21,104 nt of DNA from Pseudomonadota bacterium (GCA_030917985.1 JAUPTR010000006.1:1-21104), one strand, 5' to 3'; positions 6,960 through 14,856 are shown, numbered from the stretch's first letter. Notes: a model not told the origin generated them from the letters alone. Translations and numbers: made by a program.

Positions 6960-7895
6960 TTACCAGAGATTCTGGCCAAATGCCTGATGGTATTTGTCCG
7001 CCACCAGTTCGCGGCTGATCGGGTGATTCTGGCCGCCACGGCTGGCGATCTTGATGGAACCGAGCAAGGAAGCCAGACGACCTGTGGTCTGCCAATCCAT
7101 GCCATTCTGAATGCCATACAGCAAACCGGCACGATAAGCATCGCCACAACCGGTCGGGTCGACCAACTCAGCGGCTTTGACACACGGAATCTCGATCAAC
7201 TTGCCGTCGCTGAAAATCTGCGAACCTTCACCACCTCGCGTTACGATCAGCGCTTTCACCTTGGCGGCAATCCGTTCCAGCGACAAGCCGGTGCGCTCCT
7301 GCAACAACTGCGCCTCGTAGTCGTTCACGGTCACATAGTCGGCGATGTCGACAAACTGCAGCAGATCATCGCCGTTAAACATCGGCAGCCCCTGGCCCGG
7401 ATCAAAGATGAACGGAATTGATGCATCGCGGAACTGCTGCGCGTGTTGCAGCATGCCGTCACGGCCATCCGGCGCAACAATGCCGAGCGAGACTTTGGCC
7501 ACATCGCTCACCTTGTTTTCATGCGACTGGCTCATTGCCCCCGGATGGAATGCGGTGATCTGGTTATCGTCCAGATCAGTGGTAATGAATGCCTGCGCGG
7601 TAAAGCTCTTGGGGATATGACGAATATGCGCCTGCGCAATATTCAACGATTCCAGACGACCACGATAGACACCAAAATCGTCACCCACAGTGGCCATGAT
7701 CATCGGCTCGCCACCGATTGCCTTCAGGTTGTAGGCGATGTTGCCGGCACAGCCGCCGAACTCGCGGCGCATTTCCGGCACCAGAAACGCCACATTCAGC
7801 ATATGCACCTTGTCCGGCAGAATGTGGTTCTTGAAATGATCATGGAACACCATGATCGTGTCGTAGGCCATCGAGCCGCAAATCAGCGTGTACAT
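6960..7895 (-). CDS. PfkB-family carbohydrate kinase, probably adenosine kinase-like
   Basis: 311 residues from the ATG at 7895, which has AGGAG (7903-7907) 7 bases upstream. The frame stays open for a further 63 codons, but those run through a repeat and are not used. Ribokinase/PfkB features: the substrate-site glycine pair EFGGCAGNIAYNL (45-57) and the C-terminal signature DPTGCGDAYRAG (246-257), in which D252 is the catalytic base and GCG replaces the usual GAG anion hole. The family phosphorylates sugars or nucleosides with ATP. Related betaproteobacterial proteins are often named adenosine kinase. Adenosine is the by-product of AhcY, whose gene is in this window together with metK, so that substrate fits, but the sequence alone does not exclude a sugar. 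It is a single-gene unit converging with the ferredoxin gene. Confidence 0.85.
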   Translation of the reverse strand: MYTLICGSMAYDTIMVFHDHFKNHILPDKVHMLNVAFLVPEMRREFGGCAGNIAYNLKAIGGEPMIMATVGDDFGVYRGRLESLNIAQAHIRHIPKSFTAQAFITTDLDDNQITAFHPGAMSQSHENKVSDVAKVSLGIVAPDGRDGMLQHAQQFRDASIPFIFDPGQGLPMFNGDDLLQFVDIADYVTVNDYEAQLLQERTGLSLERIAAKVKALIVTRGGEGSQIFSDGKLIEIPCVKAAELVDPTGCGDAYRAGLLYGIQNGMDWQTTGRLASLLGSIKIASRGGQNHPISRELVADKYHQAFGQNLW

Positions 7896-7934
7896 CTTAT
7901 TTCTCCTGTATGTTTTTATGGGGGTATACGCCAA

Positions 7935-8074
7935 GAAGCGGTTGACGATCTGTCGCGAGCGGCCCTCAGCGGGGCGAAGCGCAGCGCAAAAACCGGAGTT
8001 TACGGGTGTAAATGAGGATTTTGAGCAGCGCATGGACCCGATCAGGGCTGCGCAGCAAGATCGTAAACCGCTTC
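7935..8074. repeat. ~140-base imperfect palindrome (large hairpin, REP/BIME-like)
   Basis: The outer arms GAAGCGGTTGACGATCT (7935-7951) and AGATCGTAAACCGCTTC (8058-8074) pair at 16 of 17 positions. Inside, GCGGCCCTCAG (left) faces the complement of ATCAGGGCTGCG (right), then GCGCAGCGCAAAA (from 7979) faces TTTTGAGCAGCGC. The centre GTTTAC-GG-GTGTAAAT is itself a dyad, so the whole block can form one long interrupted stem. It lies in the leader or promoter region of the kinase gene at 7895. I recall similar palindromes as dispersed repeats in Neisseriales genomes, but no second copy is present here. Confidence 0.65.
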
Positions 8075-8177
8075 CAGGCTGCACCCCGGCCGCGCGATTC
8101 TAGCATGCCACTTTTCGTCACAAGGGATTCATCCGGCCTTCATCCGACTGTCAAATCGGCTTGCCAGACTAAAGCAC

Positions 8178-9011
8178 ATGAAAACATGGACTTTACGCCT
8201 GATTCTGTGGGGCCTCACGCTGCTGACGCTGGCACAACCAGCCCATGCCTGGGGCTTGTATACCCATACCTATTTTGCTCAGCTGCTGCTAATAAGCGTG
8301 CCTCTGGCAGAACCCGCATACCGGCTGGCGGCACAGCGTTTTCCGCAGCTGGTGATGGCCGGCGCCAGCCTGCCGGATCTGGCGCTGCTGGCCGGATGGC
8401 TGAAAATACCGGCATTCCGCAACAGCCACGAATGGCCGCTGGTACAACAGATGCTGGATAGCAAACAAGCCGAGCACCAGGCAATTGCGCTGGGGTTTGC
8501 CAGCCACCTGCTGGTGGATGTGATTGCCCACCATCATTTTGTGCCTGAGCACGAGCATCGCTGGTTTGACTGGCCAGTGATCACCCACGCCTTGTGCGAA
8601 TGGGCCATGGATCGGCATTTGCAGCCAAAGCTGCACGCCAGACCGGGTGAGTTGCTGCGCTCGGAACGCGCCACATTGGCGCCGTTTGTCAGCCAGCATT
8701 TTGGCTGCGATGCCCAGACTGCCGATCGTGCCCTGAGACAACTGGCCAGTGCCGACCAGGGCTTACGCCGGGGCAAACTGCCCGGCATCATTTACCGCGC
8801 CTCACGTCGGCTGGATTCGATGATGCAGCAGCGCTTTGAGCACTATCTGCAGGCCACGGCCAGCCATCTGCCGGACATCAACCGACTGATTGCCGGCCAC
8901 ACGCCATTGCTGCACGCCAACGGCAGCAGCAACCCGAACCCGCAGAAATGTGATGCGAACCTGCTGCCGGGCAGTCTGTTCGGGCAACTTGGCGTGGTAG
9001 AAGCGGCTTGA
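8178..9011 (+). CDS. Exported zinc-dependent phospholipase C-family protein
   Basis: 277 residues. Residues 1-24 are a signal peptide (MKTWTLRLILWGLTLLTLAQ, then PAHA), with predicted cleavage after AHA. This would leave W25 as the mature N-terminus, in WGLYTH. In bacterial zinc phospholipase C the N-terminal Trp supplies its amino group and carbonyl as zinc ligands, and the next conserved ligand here is H30. Further likely ligands are the Asp in AGASLPDLA and the cluster ASHLLVDVIAHHHFVPEH. The region beyond ~180 is less conserved. Family members hydrolyse phospholipids, or are of unknown substrate, in the periplasm or outside. No partner gene is adjacent. The ribosome site is weak, but no other start gives a signal peptide. 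A hairpin overlaps the stop codon. Confidence 0.8.
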   Translation: MKTWTLRLILWGLTLLTLAQPAHAWGLYTHTYFAQLLLISVPLAEPAYRLAAQRFPQLVMAGASLPDLALLAGWLKIPAFRNSHEWPLVQQMLDSKQAEHQAIALGFASHLLVDVIAHHHFVPEHEHRWFDWPVITHALCEWAMDRHLQPKLHARPGELLRSERATLAPFVSQHFGCDAQTADRALRQLASADQGLRRGKLPGIIYRASRRLDSMMQQRFEHYLQATASHLPDINRLIAGHTPLLHANGSSNPNPQKCDANLLPGSLFGQLGVVEAA

Positions 9012-9034
9012 TCGGCAGGCCTGCAAGCCGCTTC
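9000..9034. terminator. Hairpin between convergent genes (possible terminator without U-tract)
   Basis: GAAGCGGCTTG (9000-9010) and CAAGCCGCTTC (9024-9034) form a perfect 11-base stem around a 13-base loop that contains the smaller dyad GCAGGCCTGC. It covers the stop codon of the plus-strand gene and lies ~60 bases past the xerC stop on the other strand. No T-run follows on either strand, so intrinsic termination is only a guess. Confidence 0.4.
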
Positions 9035-9092
9035 CACACTGGCCTGCAGCCTTGCCTGCAGACCAATGCCAGAGCGGGCTGCAGGGCAGCGC

Positions 9093-9995
9093 CTATTTCT
9101 CCTTGCGTTTGGCGCGTGGATGCGCCGCATCGTAGGTCTTGGCGAGATACTGAAAATCCAGATGGGTGTAGATCTGCGTGGTACTGATGCTGGCGTGGCC
9201 CAGCATTTCCTGCACTGCGCGCAAATCGCCGGAAGATTGCAACACGTGGCTGGCAAAGGAATGGCGCAAGGCGTGTGGATACACATGCTGCGTCAGGCCC
9301 TGTTTTTGTCCGCACAATGCCAGCCGTTGCTGGATGGACCGCACCGATAAACGCTGGCCACGCTGACTGACGAACATTGCTGGCTCATCCACCGCTGCCA
9401 GCGTGGCGCGCAACGCCAGCCATGCCTGCAGCGCCTCGACGGCCTTGGCACCAACCGGCACGATACGGCTCTTGTTGCCCTTGCCGAGCACGCGCACTTC
9501 CCCGCCAGCAAAATCGATGTGCTCCGGATTAAGCCCGGCCAGTTCAGCCAGGCGCAGCCCGGAAGAATAAAACAGCTCGAACATCGCCACATCACGCACC
9601 GACAACACATCGTCATCATCGGCCTGCAGCAGTTGCGTCATCGTGTCGGGAGACAAGGCATGCGGCAGTTTTTTGGCTGATTTTGGTGCACGGATGCCAA
9701 GCACCGGGTTAAGCACTACACCATGCTGGCGAGCGATATAACGGAACAGCCCGCGCCATGCCGACAAGACCTGAGCCAGCGACTTGCCCGACAGCCCCTG
9801 CGCATGTAAACGCCCGACCATGCGCCGGGTTTGTGGCGGCGTCAGCTCTGCCAGCGCGGTATCACCCAATTGCTGCTGCAACAAGGTCAGATCGCGTCGA
9901 TACGCCGCCAGTGTGTGACTGCTGTAACGGCGCTCCACCGCCAGCCAGTCCAGATAACGCTGGATCAATTCATCGACGGCGGGCAGCGCGCTCAT
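9093..9995 (-). CDS. xerC: Tyrosine recombinase XerC
   Basis: 300 residues from the ATG at 9995, the usual XerC length; a TTG two codons upstream is possible. The N-terminal SAM-like DNA-binding part includes ERRYSSHTLAAYRRDL. The catalytic domain has all six residues: R148 (SSGLRLAEL), K172 (LGKGNKSR), H241 and R244 (PHALRHSFASH), H267 (MLGHASIS) and nucleophile Y276 (TTQIYTHLD). With XerD it resolves chromosome dimers at dif during division. It starts 10 bases after the DUF484 stop codon in the same transcript, the dapF-DUF484-xerC order common in proteobacteria, which favours XerC over XerD. It is the last gene of the minus-strand string. Confidence 0.93.
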   Translation of the reverse strand: MSALPAVDELIQRYLDWLAVERRYSSHTLAAYRRDLTLLQQQLGDTALAELTPPQTRRMVGRLHAQGLSGKSLAQVLSAWRGLFRYIARQHGVVLNPVLGIRAPKSAKKLPHALSPDTMTQLLQADDDDVLSVRDVAMFELFYSSGLRLAELAGLNPEHIDFAGGEVRVLGKGNKSRIVPVGAKAVEALQAWLALRATLAAVDEPAMFVSQRGQRLSVRSIQQRLALCGQKQGLTQHVYPHALRHSFASHVLQSSGDLRAVQEMLGHASISTTQIYTHLDFQYLAKTYDAAHPRAKRKEK

Positions 9996-10004
9996 GAGCA
10001 ACGA

Positions 10005-10655
10005 TCAGGCTTGCGGCCGCTGCAAAGTTGCCGACAGCAGCTCGCCAATGCGTTTCAGGTAGAGCGTGCCCATTTCCGGATAAAAACGCTGGGCGTCTTC
10101 ACTCGCCAGCACCAGCAGCCCGGCAGCGTCACCGGCGGTCAGGCGCACCTGGGCAAAACTGCGTAATTTGCCGGCAGCTTCGCCAAACCAACCCTGCACT
10201 TCTTCGGCCACATGCGGGCCGCAATAGGGCTCGTTCAGATTTACCGTCAGCTCTTTCATCGCATCGGACACTGGCAGATATTCGCAGCGCTCGCTGGCCC
10301 CCGCATCCACACCCCAGATTCGCACCGCAACGTGTGGCACGGCAAAATCTTCGGTGAGATTGTAGGCAAAACGCTCCAGCGCCTGATCGCGGCCAGCAGC
10401 ATCAATCAAGGCCAGGCCAAGGCGATGTACTTTTTCGCCAATCGCATCGTTTTCTTCGCCAAATTGCAGCAACTCAGCCAGTTTTGACTCCAGCAGCCGC
10501 CCCTTCTCACGCAAGGTGAGAATTTGCCGCTCGGTAATGGAAATCGCATGGCCGCCGTGCGGATGCGGAATAAATATATCCGCCAGCAGGTCGGCGTATT
10601 GTTCAAAAAATTCCGGGTGCGCTTTCAGATATTGGGCAACGTCATTCGGTTGCAT
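10005..10655 (-). CDS. DUF484 family protein (GAF-like)
   Basis: 216 residues from the ATG at 10655, which has AGGA 8 bases upstream; the frame extends further but without a ribosome site. The N-terminus, NDVAQYLKAHPEFFEQYADL followed by IFIPHPHGGHAISITERQ, is the recognisable DUF484 opening. A short coiled coil (REKGRLLESKLAELLQFGEE) and a GAF-like domain follow. Function is unknown. The gene is usually found between dapF and xerC, as here, and it ends 10 bases before xerC. A gap of 204 bases separates it from dapF, larger than elsewhere in the string, so it and xerC may also have their own promoter. I see no clear promoter or terminator in that gap. Confidence 0.9.
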   Translation of the reverse strand: MQPNDVAQYLKAHPEFFEQYADLLADIFIPHPHGGHAISITERQILTLREKGRLLESKLAELLQFGEENDAIGEKVHRLGLALIDAAGRDQALERFAYNLTEDFAVPHVAVRIWGVDAGASERCEYLPVSDAMKELTVNLNEPYCGPHVAEEVQGWFGEAAGKLRSFAQVRLTAGDAAGLLVLASEDAQRFYPEMGTLYLKRIGELLSATLQRPQA

Positions 10656-10859
10656 GGATGATTCCTGTTGGTTTGGGTCTGCTGACAGCATAGTGCATGA
10701 TTCTCGCGGAACGAAGCTGGACCTGTGTTTGCGGCAGACAAGGCGGCAAAACCAAAGCGCAGGCAAACGGCAGGCGCCGCCGCATGCAACGCCCAGCCTA
10801 TTCCGGTACAAAATGGAAAACAGCCTCCAAGGCGCCGCGCTGATAGCGACGCAGGCCGG

Positions 10860-11690
10860 TCAGATCTCGATTTCGCCTTCAAAAACGATCACGGCCGGGC
10901 CCGTCATCAATACCGGCTGACCGGGGCCTTGCCAGCGGATGGTCAATTCGCCCCCGCACGTCGACACACGCACGGTATCGTCAAGCAAGCCGCGCAGAAT
11001 ACCGGAGACTACCGCCGCACAAGCACCCGTGCCACACGCCAGGGTTTCACCGGCACCACGTTCAAACACCCGCAGGCGAATCGCGCCACGATTGATAATC
11101 TGCATGAAGCCGGCGTTGACCTTCTGCGGGAAACGCGGATGAACCTCGATGGCGGCGCCGACGCTGGCAACCGGAAAGCTGTCGACATCGTCGACTACCT
11201 GCACCGCATGCGGGTTGCCCATCGACACGGCGCTGATGTCGTAGCTTTTTCCAGCCACATCCAGCGGGTAGATCACCGCCTGGGCATCCGCCACAAACGG
11301 AATCTCGGCCGGCAGCAGGAACGGTGCCCCCATGTCGACTGTCACCTCGCCGTCAGCTTCCAGCTTCGGGCCGATAATGCCTTTGGCGGTTTCAACACGA
11401 ATTTCACGTTTCTCGGTCAAACCCTAGGCATAAACAAAGCGGGCAAAACAGCGCGCGCCATTGCCGCACTGCTCTACCTCGCCACCATCGTTATTAAAAA
11501 TGCGGTAGCGGAAGTCCACACCGGGCTGCGTGGCACGTTCTACCAGCAGAATCTGATCGCAGCCCACGCCAAAGTGGCGGTCGCCCAGTGCGCGATATTG
11601 CCCGGTGGTCAGATTGAGCGGCTGACTGACGCCGTCGAGCACAACAAAATCGTTGCCCAGCCCCTGCATTTTGGTGAATTTGATTTTCAT
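10860..11690 (-). pseudogene. dapF: Diaminopimelate epimerase gene interrupted by an in-frame amber codon
   Basis: The reading frame from ATG 11690 to TGA 10860 encodes a full-length DapF (276 codons) in one unbroken frame, except for TAG at 11424-11426 (codon 89). Before it: MQGLGNDFVVLDG and FNNDGGEVEQCGNGARCFAR, with first catalytic C75. After it: GLTEKREIRVETAKG, SMGNPHAVQVVDDVD and ERGAGETLACGTGACAAV, with second catalytic C219. Related enzymes read FARFVxxKGLT here, so an AAG-to-TAG change of one base explains the stop; there is no frameshift. DapF converts LL- to meso-diaminopimelate for lysine and peptidoglycan and is normally essential. Hence a sequencing error, readthrough, suppression, or restart at the TTG two codons later (11420) must be weighed against true loss. 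It is flanked by the CoA-binding and DUF484 genes in one transcript. Confidence 0.82.
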
Positions 11691-11722
11691 GATCTGCTTT
11701 GTTCAAGAATTGGCGACACACA

Positions 11723-12136
11723 TCACAGGCACAAGGCCGTGTAGTCGCGGAAGGTACAGCGATCCATCACCACAAACATGCCCGCCGCCTTGGCACGCAA
11801 GGCTGCCGCCTCGTTTACCACGCCATCCTGCAGCCAGATTGCCGGCAAGTTGAGACGAATACATTCGTCAACAATCGCATCCACCTCATCCGGATTGCGA
11901 AACACATCCACCAGATCAATCTGCCCCGGTACCACACTCAGGCCCGGATAAGCGGCTTGCCCCAGCACTTCGCTGATGGCGGGGCGCACCGGAACGATAT
12001 CGTAGCCGAAACGCTGCAAGGCGGCTGCCACGCGGTAGCTCGGCCGCTCGGCCTTGGGCGACAGGCCAACCACGGCAATACGTTTGATCGATTGCAGAAA
12101 CTGACGAATCTCGTCGGTAGAGGGGTTCTGGAACAT
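11723..12136 (-). CDS. CoA-binding domain protein (YccU-like)
   Basis: 137 residues. It is a single Rossmann-type CoA-binding domain with the nucleotide loop IAVVGLSPKAERPSYRVA (20-37) and later VDVFRNPDEVDAIVDECI and AIWLQDGVVNEAAA, the signature of small CoA_binding_2 proteins such as YccU. The biological role of the family is not established. GAGGA lies 6-7 bases before the ATG. It starts 9 bases after the acyltransferase gene and ends 32 bases before dapF, within the same minus-strand string. Confidence 0.88.
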   Translation of the reverse strand: MFQNPSTDEIRQFLQSIKRIAVVGLSPKAERPSYRVAAALQRFGYDIVPVRPAISEVLGQAAYPGLSVVPGQIDLVDVFRNPDEVDAIVDECIRLNLPAIWLQDGVVNEAAALRAKAAGMFVVMDRCTFRDYTALCL

Positions 12137-12145
12137 GGGTTTTCC

Positions 12146-13009
12146 TCAATAAAATCCGGCTGCGCCGGGCGGCCGGGTTTTGAAGCGTTTATGGGTCCAG
12201 AAATACTGCTCGGGCATTTCCCGCACCCGCTCTTCAATAAAGGCATTCATGCGCCGGGTATCGGCTTCGACATCGTCCGACGGGAAATTATCCCAAGCCG
12301 GGTAAAACTTGACCAGATACCCCTCGCCCCCCGGCAGGATGCGCGTAATCATCGGCACCACCTTGGCTCGCGCCACTTTGGACAGGCGCGACAAGCCGGT
12401 AACGGTGGCGGCCGGCACACCAAAAAACGGCACAAACACCGCATCGCTGGCGCCAAAATCCTGATCCGGCAAATAATAAAACGGCAGGCCGCTGCGAATC
12501 GACTTGATCACCGGCTTGATGCCATCCTGACGTGAAAACAGTTGCGCGTTGCCAAAGCGGGTACGCGAACGCAGCAGTAACTGCATCACATACGGGTTTT
12601 TCTGCTGACCGTACATCGACACCACACGGCAATCCATGGAAATTCGGGTGCCACCGGCATCCAGCCCCATAAAATGCGGCGCCAGCCAGATCACCGGCTG
12701 GTCTTTGAGCGCCAGCCAGTGCTCCAGCCCTTCATACCGGATCAGCTTTTCCAGCCGCTGACGTGGCGCCCACCACAGCAGGCCATGCTCCAATGCGCCA
12801 CGCATGAAAGCCTGTACGTGTTTCAACACCAGCCGCTCACGCGCGGCATCGGACAATTCGGGAAAACACAGCTTCAGGTTGATACGCGCCACCCGTGTAC
12901 GGCTGCGCGCCAGTTTGTACAACACCCAGCCCAGGCCATTGCCGATACGCGCCTGCAGCGACAGCGGCAGGAAATGCATCAACCACAACAGGAATACTGC
13001 TAAACGCAT
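12146..13009 (-). CDS. Lipid A biosynthesis (LpxL/HtrB-type) acyltransferase, copy 1
   Basis: 287 residues with one N-terminal hydrophobic anchor (LAVFLLWLMHFLPLSL). The catalytic HX4D motif is intact: H112 and D117 in APHFMGLDAGG. Other family landmarks are RINLKLCFPELS, LPDQDFGASDAVFVPFFG and YFWTHKRFKTRPPG at the C-terminus. The closest match I can recall is the neisserial LpxL/HtrB type. It transfers a secondary acyl chain from acyl-ACP to the Kdo-lipid A precursor at the inner membrane. It is third of three related genes in tandem, 21 bases after copy 2. The start ATG (13009) has no good ribosome site, which may mean translational coupling. Whether it acts at the 2 or 2' position cannot be told. 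Confidence 0.88.
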   Translation of the reverse strand: MRLAVFLLWLMHFLPLSLQARIGNGLGWVLYKLARSRTRVARINLKLCFPELSDAARERLVLKHVQAFMRGALEHGLLWWAPRQRLEKLIRYEGLEHWLALKDQPVIWLAPHFMGLDAGGTRISMDCRVVSMYGQQKNPYVMQLLLRSRTRFGNAQLFSRQDGIKPVIKSIRSGLPFYYLPDQDFGASDAVFVPFFGVPAATVTGLSRLSKVARAKVVPMITRILPGGEGYLVKFYPAWDNFPSDDVEADTRRMNAFIEERVREMPEQYFWTHKRFKTRPPGAAGFY

Positions 13010-13030
13010 AGTGATGGGTCTGTTTCGAGA

Positions 13031-13903
13031 TTATTTGTAGAAATTCGGCTCGCCAACCGGGCGAGTACCATACCGTTTGTGCACCCAGAAATACTGGTCG
13101 GGCATTTCCAGCACGCGCTCTTCAATAAAATGGTTCATGCGCCGGGCATCCTGCTCCGGATCGCCACAAGGAAAGTTATCCCAGGGCGGATAAAGACGCA
13201 TCTCGTAACCCTCGCTGGCGGACAGTTGGCGGGTGATGCAAGGAATGATCCTGGCCTTGGTCAGCTGAGCCAGGCGCGACAAGGTGGTCACGGTAGCGCA
13301 TTCGACACCAAAGAACGGTACAAACACCGAATCGGTACGCCCAAAATCCATATCCGGCAGAAACACAAACGGTATGCCATCGCGGATCTTGCGGATCACC
13401 GGACGCAGGCCATCCTGCTTGGCAAACAGCTCGGGCGAGCCAAAACGCAAACGCCCCTGCAGCAATAGCTCATCCATAACCGGGTTTTTCTGCTTGCTGT
13501 AAAAGGCCATCGAGCCCGGCCATTCATCGGCAAATTTGGCACCGCCCATATTCAGGCCCACAAAATGCGGAGTCAGAATAATCACTGGCTGGCCCTTGAG
13601 ATTGTCCAGGTGCTCACGCCCGACCAGCTTGATCATGTCCATCACCCGCTGCCGTGGCTGCCACCAGACGATACCCATTTCAAGCACACTGCGCACCAGA
13701 CGCATGAAATGTTTACGCCCCAGCGCGCGTCGTTCGGCTTCAGACATATCCGGAAACGCCAGCCGCAGGTTGACCATGGTGACACGACCACCGAATGGAA
13801 ACAGCAGCCAGCCCATGCAGTAGGCAATCACCACGGTCACCCGGTTTGGCAAGGCGGCCAGCGCCCGCCACAAGGCGAGTCCGATACGCACCGGCCAGTT
13901 CAT
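13031..13903 (-). CDS. LpxL/HtrB-type acyltransferase, copy 2, with HX4N in place of HX4D
   Basis: 290 residues, clearly paralogous to copy 1: NLRLAFPDMSEAERRALGRK, LPDMDFGRTDSVFVPFFG and YFWVHKRYGTRPVG are all shared. The catalytic motif reads TPHFVGLNMGG, H113 with N118 (codon AAT) where Asp or Glu is expected for the charge relay. This could lower or abolish acyl transfer, or a different residue may serve. Its ATG (13903) overlaps the TGA of copy 3 (ATGA), so the two are translationally coupled. Predicted inner-membrane protein of lipid A or related lipid acylation. The family assignment is secure; activity is in doubt. Confidence 0.87.
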   Translation of the reverse strand: MNWPVRIGLALWRALAALPNRVTVVIAYCMGWLLFPFGGRVTMVNLRLAFPDMSEAERRALGRKHFMRLVRSVLEMGIVWWQPRQRVMDMIKLVGREHLDNLKGQPVIILTPHFVGLNMGGAKFADEWPGSMAFYSKQKNPVMDELLLQGRLRFGSPELFAKQDGLRPVIRKIRDGIPFVFLPDMDFGRTDSVFVPFFGVECATVTTLSRLAQLTKARIIPCITRQLSASEGYEMRLYPPWDNFPCGDPEQDARRMNHFIEERVLEMPDQYFWVHKRYGTRPVGEPNFYK

Positions 13904-14778
13904 GACCTCGCCTCCGGCGGATTCACGCCGGCAGGCACTTTGTAGCGGTTATAACTCCACAGGTATTGCGCGGGCGCCTCGGCAATCAAGGCCTCGATGT
14001 TGCGGTTGAGCAATGCCGCATCCTCGCTCAGATCTCCCGCAAACGCGCCTTGCAGCGGCTTGATGTGCACCCGGTAACCACGCCCCCAGGACAGGCGCTC
14101 GCCATAAAACAGCAACACAGCGGCATGGGTCGACTCGGCCATGCGTGACAACAAAGTCATGGTGTAGGCCGGCTGACCAAAAAACGGCACCCATACACCA
14201 CCACCTTCGCCCGGCACCTGATCCGGCAGGATGATGACCGCCTCCCCGGAACGCAAGGTTTTAAACAGTTGCCGCACACCCTGCGCCGTAGCCGGCGCGG
14301 TTTTGCCGTTGCCGCGCGCGCGGCCGGCATTCATCAACGGTTCCAGCCATTTCTGCTTGGGTGGGCGATACATGGCGGTGAGCGGAAAAGGCAGGCGCGA
14401 GCTGAGATAACGTCCGGCAATGTCATACGCGCCCAGATGCGGCGTGACAAACAAGATACCCCGCTGTTGCGCCAGTGCGGCTTCAACATGCTCCCAGCCA
14501 CGGCAATCACGAATCAGCCGTGCAACCTGCTCCGGATTGCGCCCCCAAGCCACCAGCAGCTCCAACGCCCCTTTGCCGGTTTCGCGAATATTACGGCGAA
14601 TCAACTGCTTCAGTGTCACACCAGCGCCGGACAGGCCGCTTTGCAGCAGATTCCTGCGCAGCTTGCTGGCATAAGAAGGAGAAAGGAAATAAACCAGATA
14701 ACCAAGCAGGCTGCCAAGACAGTGAATCAGCCAGAGCGGTAAGGCGGCAAACAAAGCCAGTATGACGCGAATCATCAT
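13900..14778 (-). CDS. LpxL/HtrB-type acyltransferase, copy 3 (divergent)
   Basis: 292 residues from the first of two adjacent ATGs (14778 or 14775). The frame is open far upstream, but that part lies antisense to metK and is not coding. N-terminal membrane segment: VILALFAALPLWLIHCLGSL. The catalytic motif HX4D is intact in VTPHLGAYDIAG (H114, D119), and the pattern IILPDQVPGEGGGVWVPFFG is typical. The C-terminus, YLWSYNRYKVPAG, differs from the WxHKR ending of the other two. It is the first gene of the long minus-strand string, divergent from metK with 78 bases between. Its shared stop/start overlap with copy 2 suggests linked synthesis. No clear ribosome site is visible. Confidence 0.87.
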   Translation of the reverse strand: MMIRVILALFAALPLWLIHCLGSLLGYLVYFLSPSYASKLRRNLLQSGLSGAGVTLKQLIRRNIRETGKGALELLVAWGRNPEQVARLIRDCRGWEHVEAALAQQRGILFVTPHLGAYDIAGRYLSSRLPFPLTAMYRPPKQKWLEPLMNAGRARGNGKTAPATAQGVRQLFKTLRSGEAVIILPDQVPGEGGGVWVPFFGQPAYTMTLLSRMAESTHAAVLLFYGERLSWGRGYRVHIKPLQGAFAGDLSEDAALLNRNIEALIAEAPAQYLWSYNRYKVPAGVNPPEARS

Positions 14779-14781
14779 TCG

Positions 14782-14809
14782 TTGTATTTGAGGCGTAATT
14801 TGGTATTCT
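14782..14809 (+). promoter_or_regulatory. Weak candidate promoter for metK
   Basis: TTGTAT (14782-14787) and TATTCT (14804-14809) are 16 bases apart, within the 78-base divergent gap. Both match the sigma70 consensus poorly (3/6 and 4/6). The remaining leader to the metK ATG is ~40 bases, too short for a known SAM riboswitch class, and no such fold is visible. Position supports the call more than sequence does. Confidence 0.25.
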
Positions 14810-14856
14810 ACCCGTTTTCCAATCGATAAAATAAAACCCGCAAAGTAGAGAGAGAA

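Noticed and set aside
6626..7183. Minus-strand frame spanning the ferredoxin gene and the end of the kinase gene
   Set aside because: The ferredoxin cysteine motif on the plus strand and the kinase frame explain this DNA; the overlapping frame has no homology that I can see.
7896..8084. 63-codon N-terminal extension of the PfkB kinase
   Set aside because: It reads through the large palindrome, and a strong AGGAG site lies just before ATG 7895.
9035..9092. Repeated CCTGCAG-rich stretch between the phospholipase-like gene and xerC
   Set aside because: Short, imperfect copies only; no array, stem or gene could be supported.
10656..10811. 52-codon N-terminal extension of the DUF484 protein
   Set aside because: DUF484 homology begins at the ATG at 10655, which has AGGA at good distance; the extension has a Cys-rich, gene-unlike composition and no ribosome site.
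14810..14856. SAM riboswitch in front of metK
   Set aside because: The leader is only ~47 bases and AT-rich, and no SAM-I, SAM-II or other aptamer pattern is visible.
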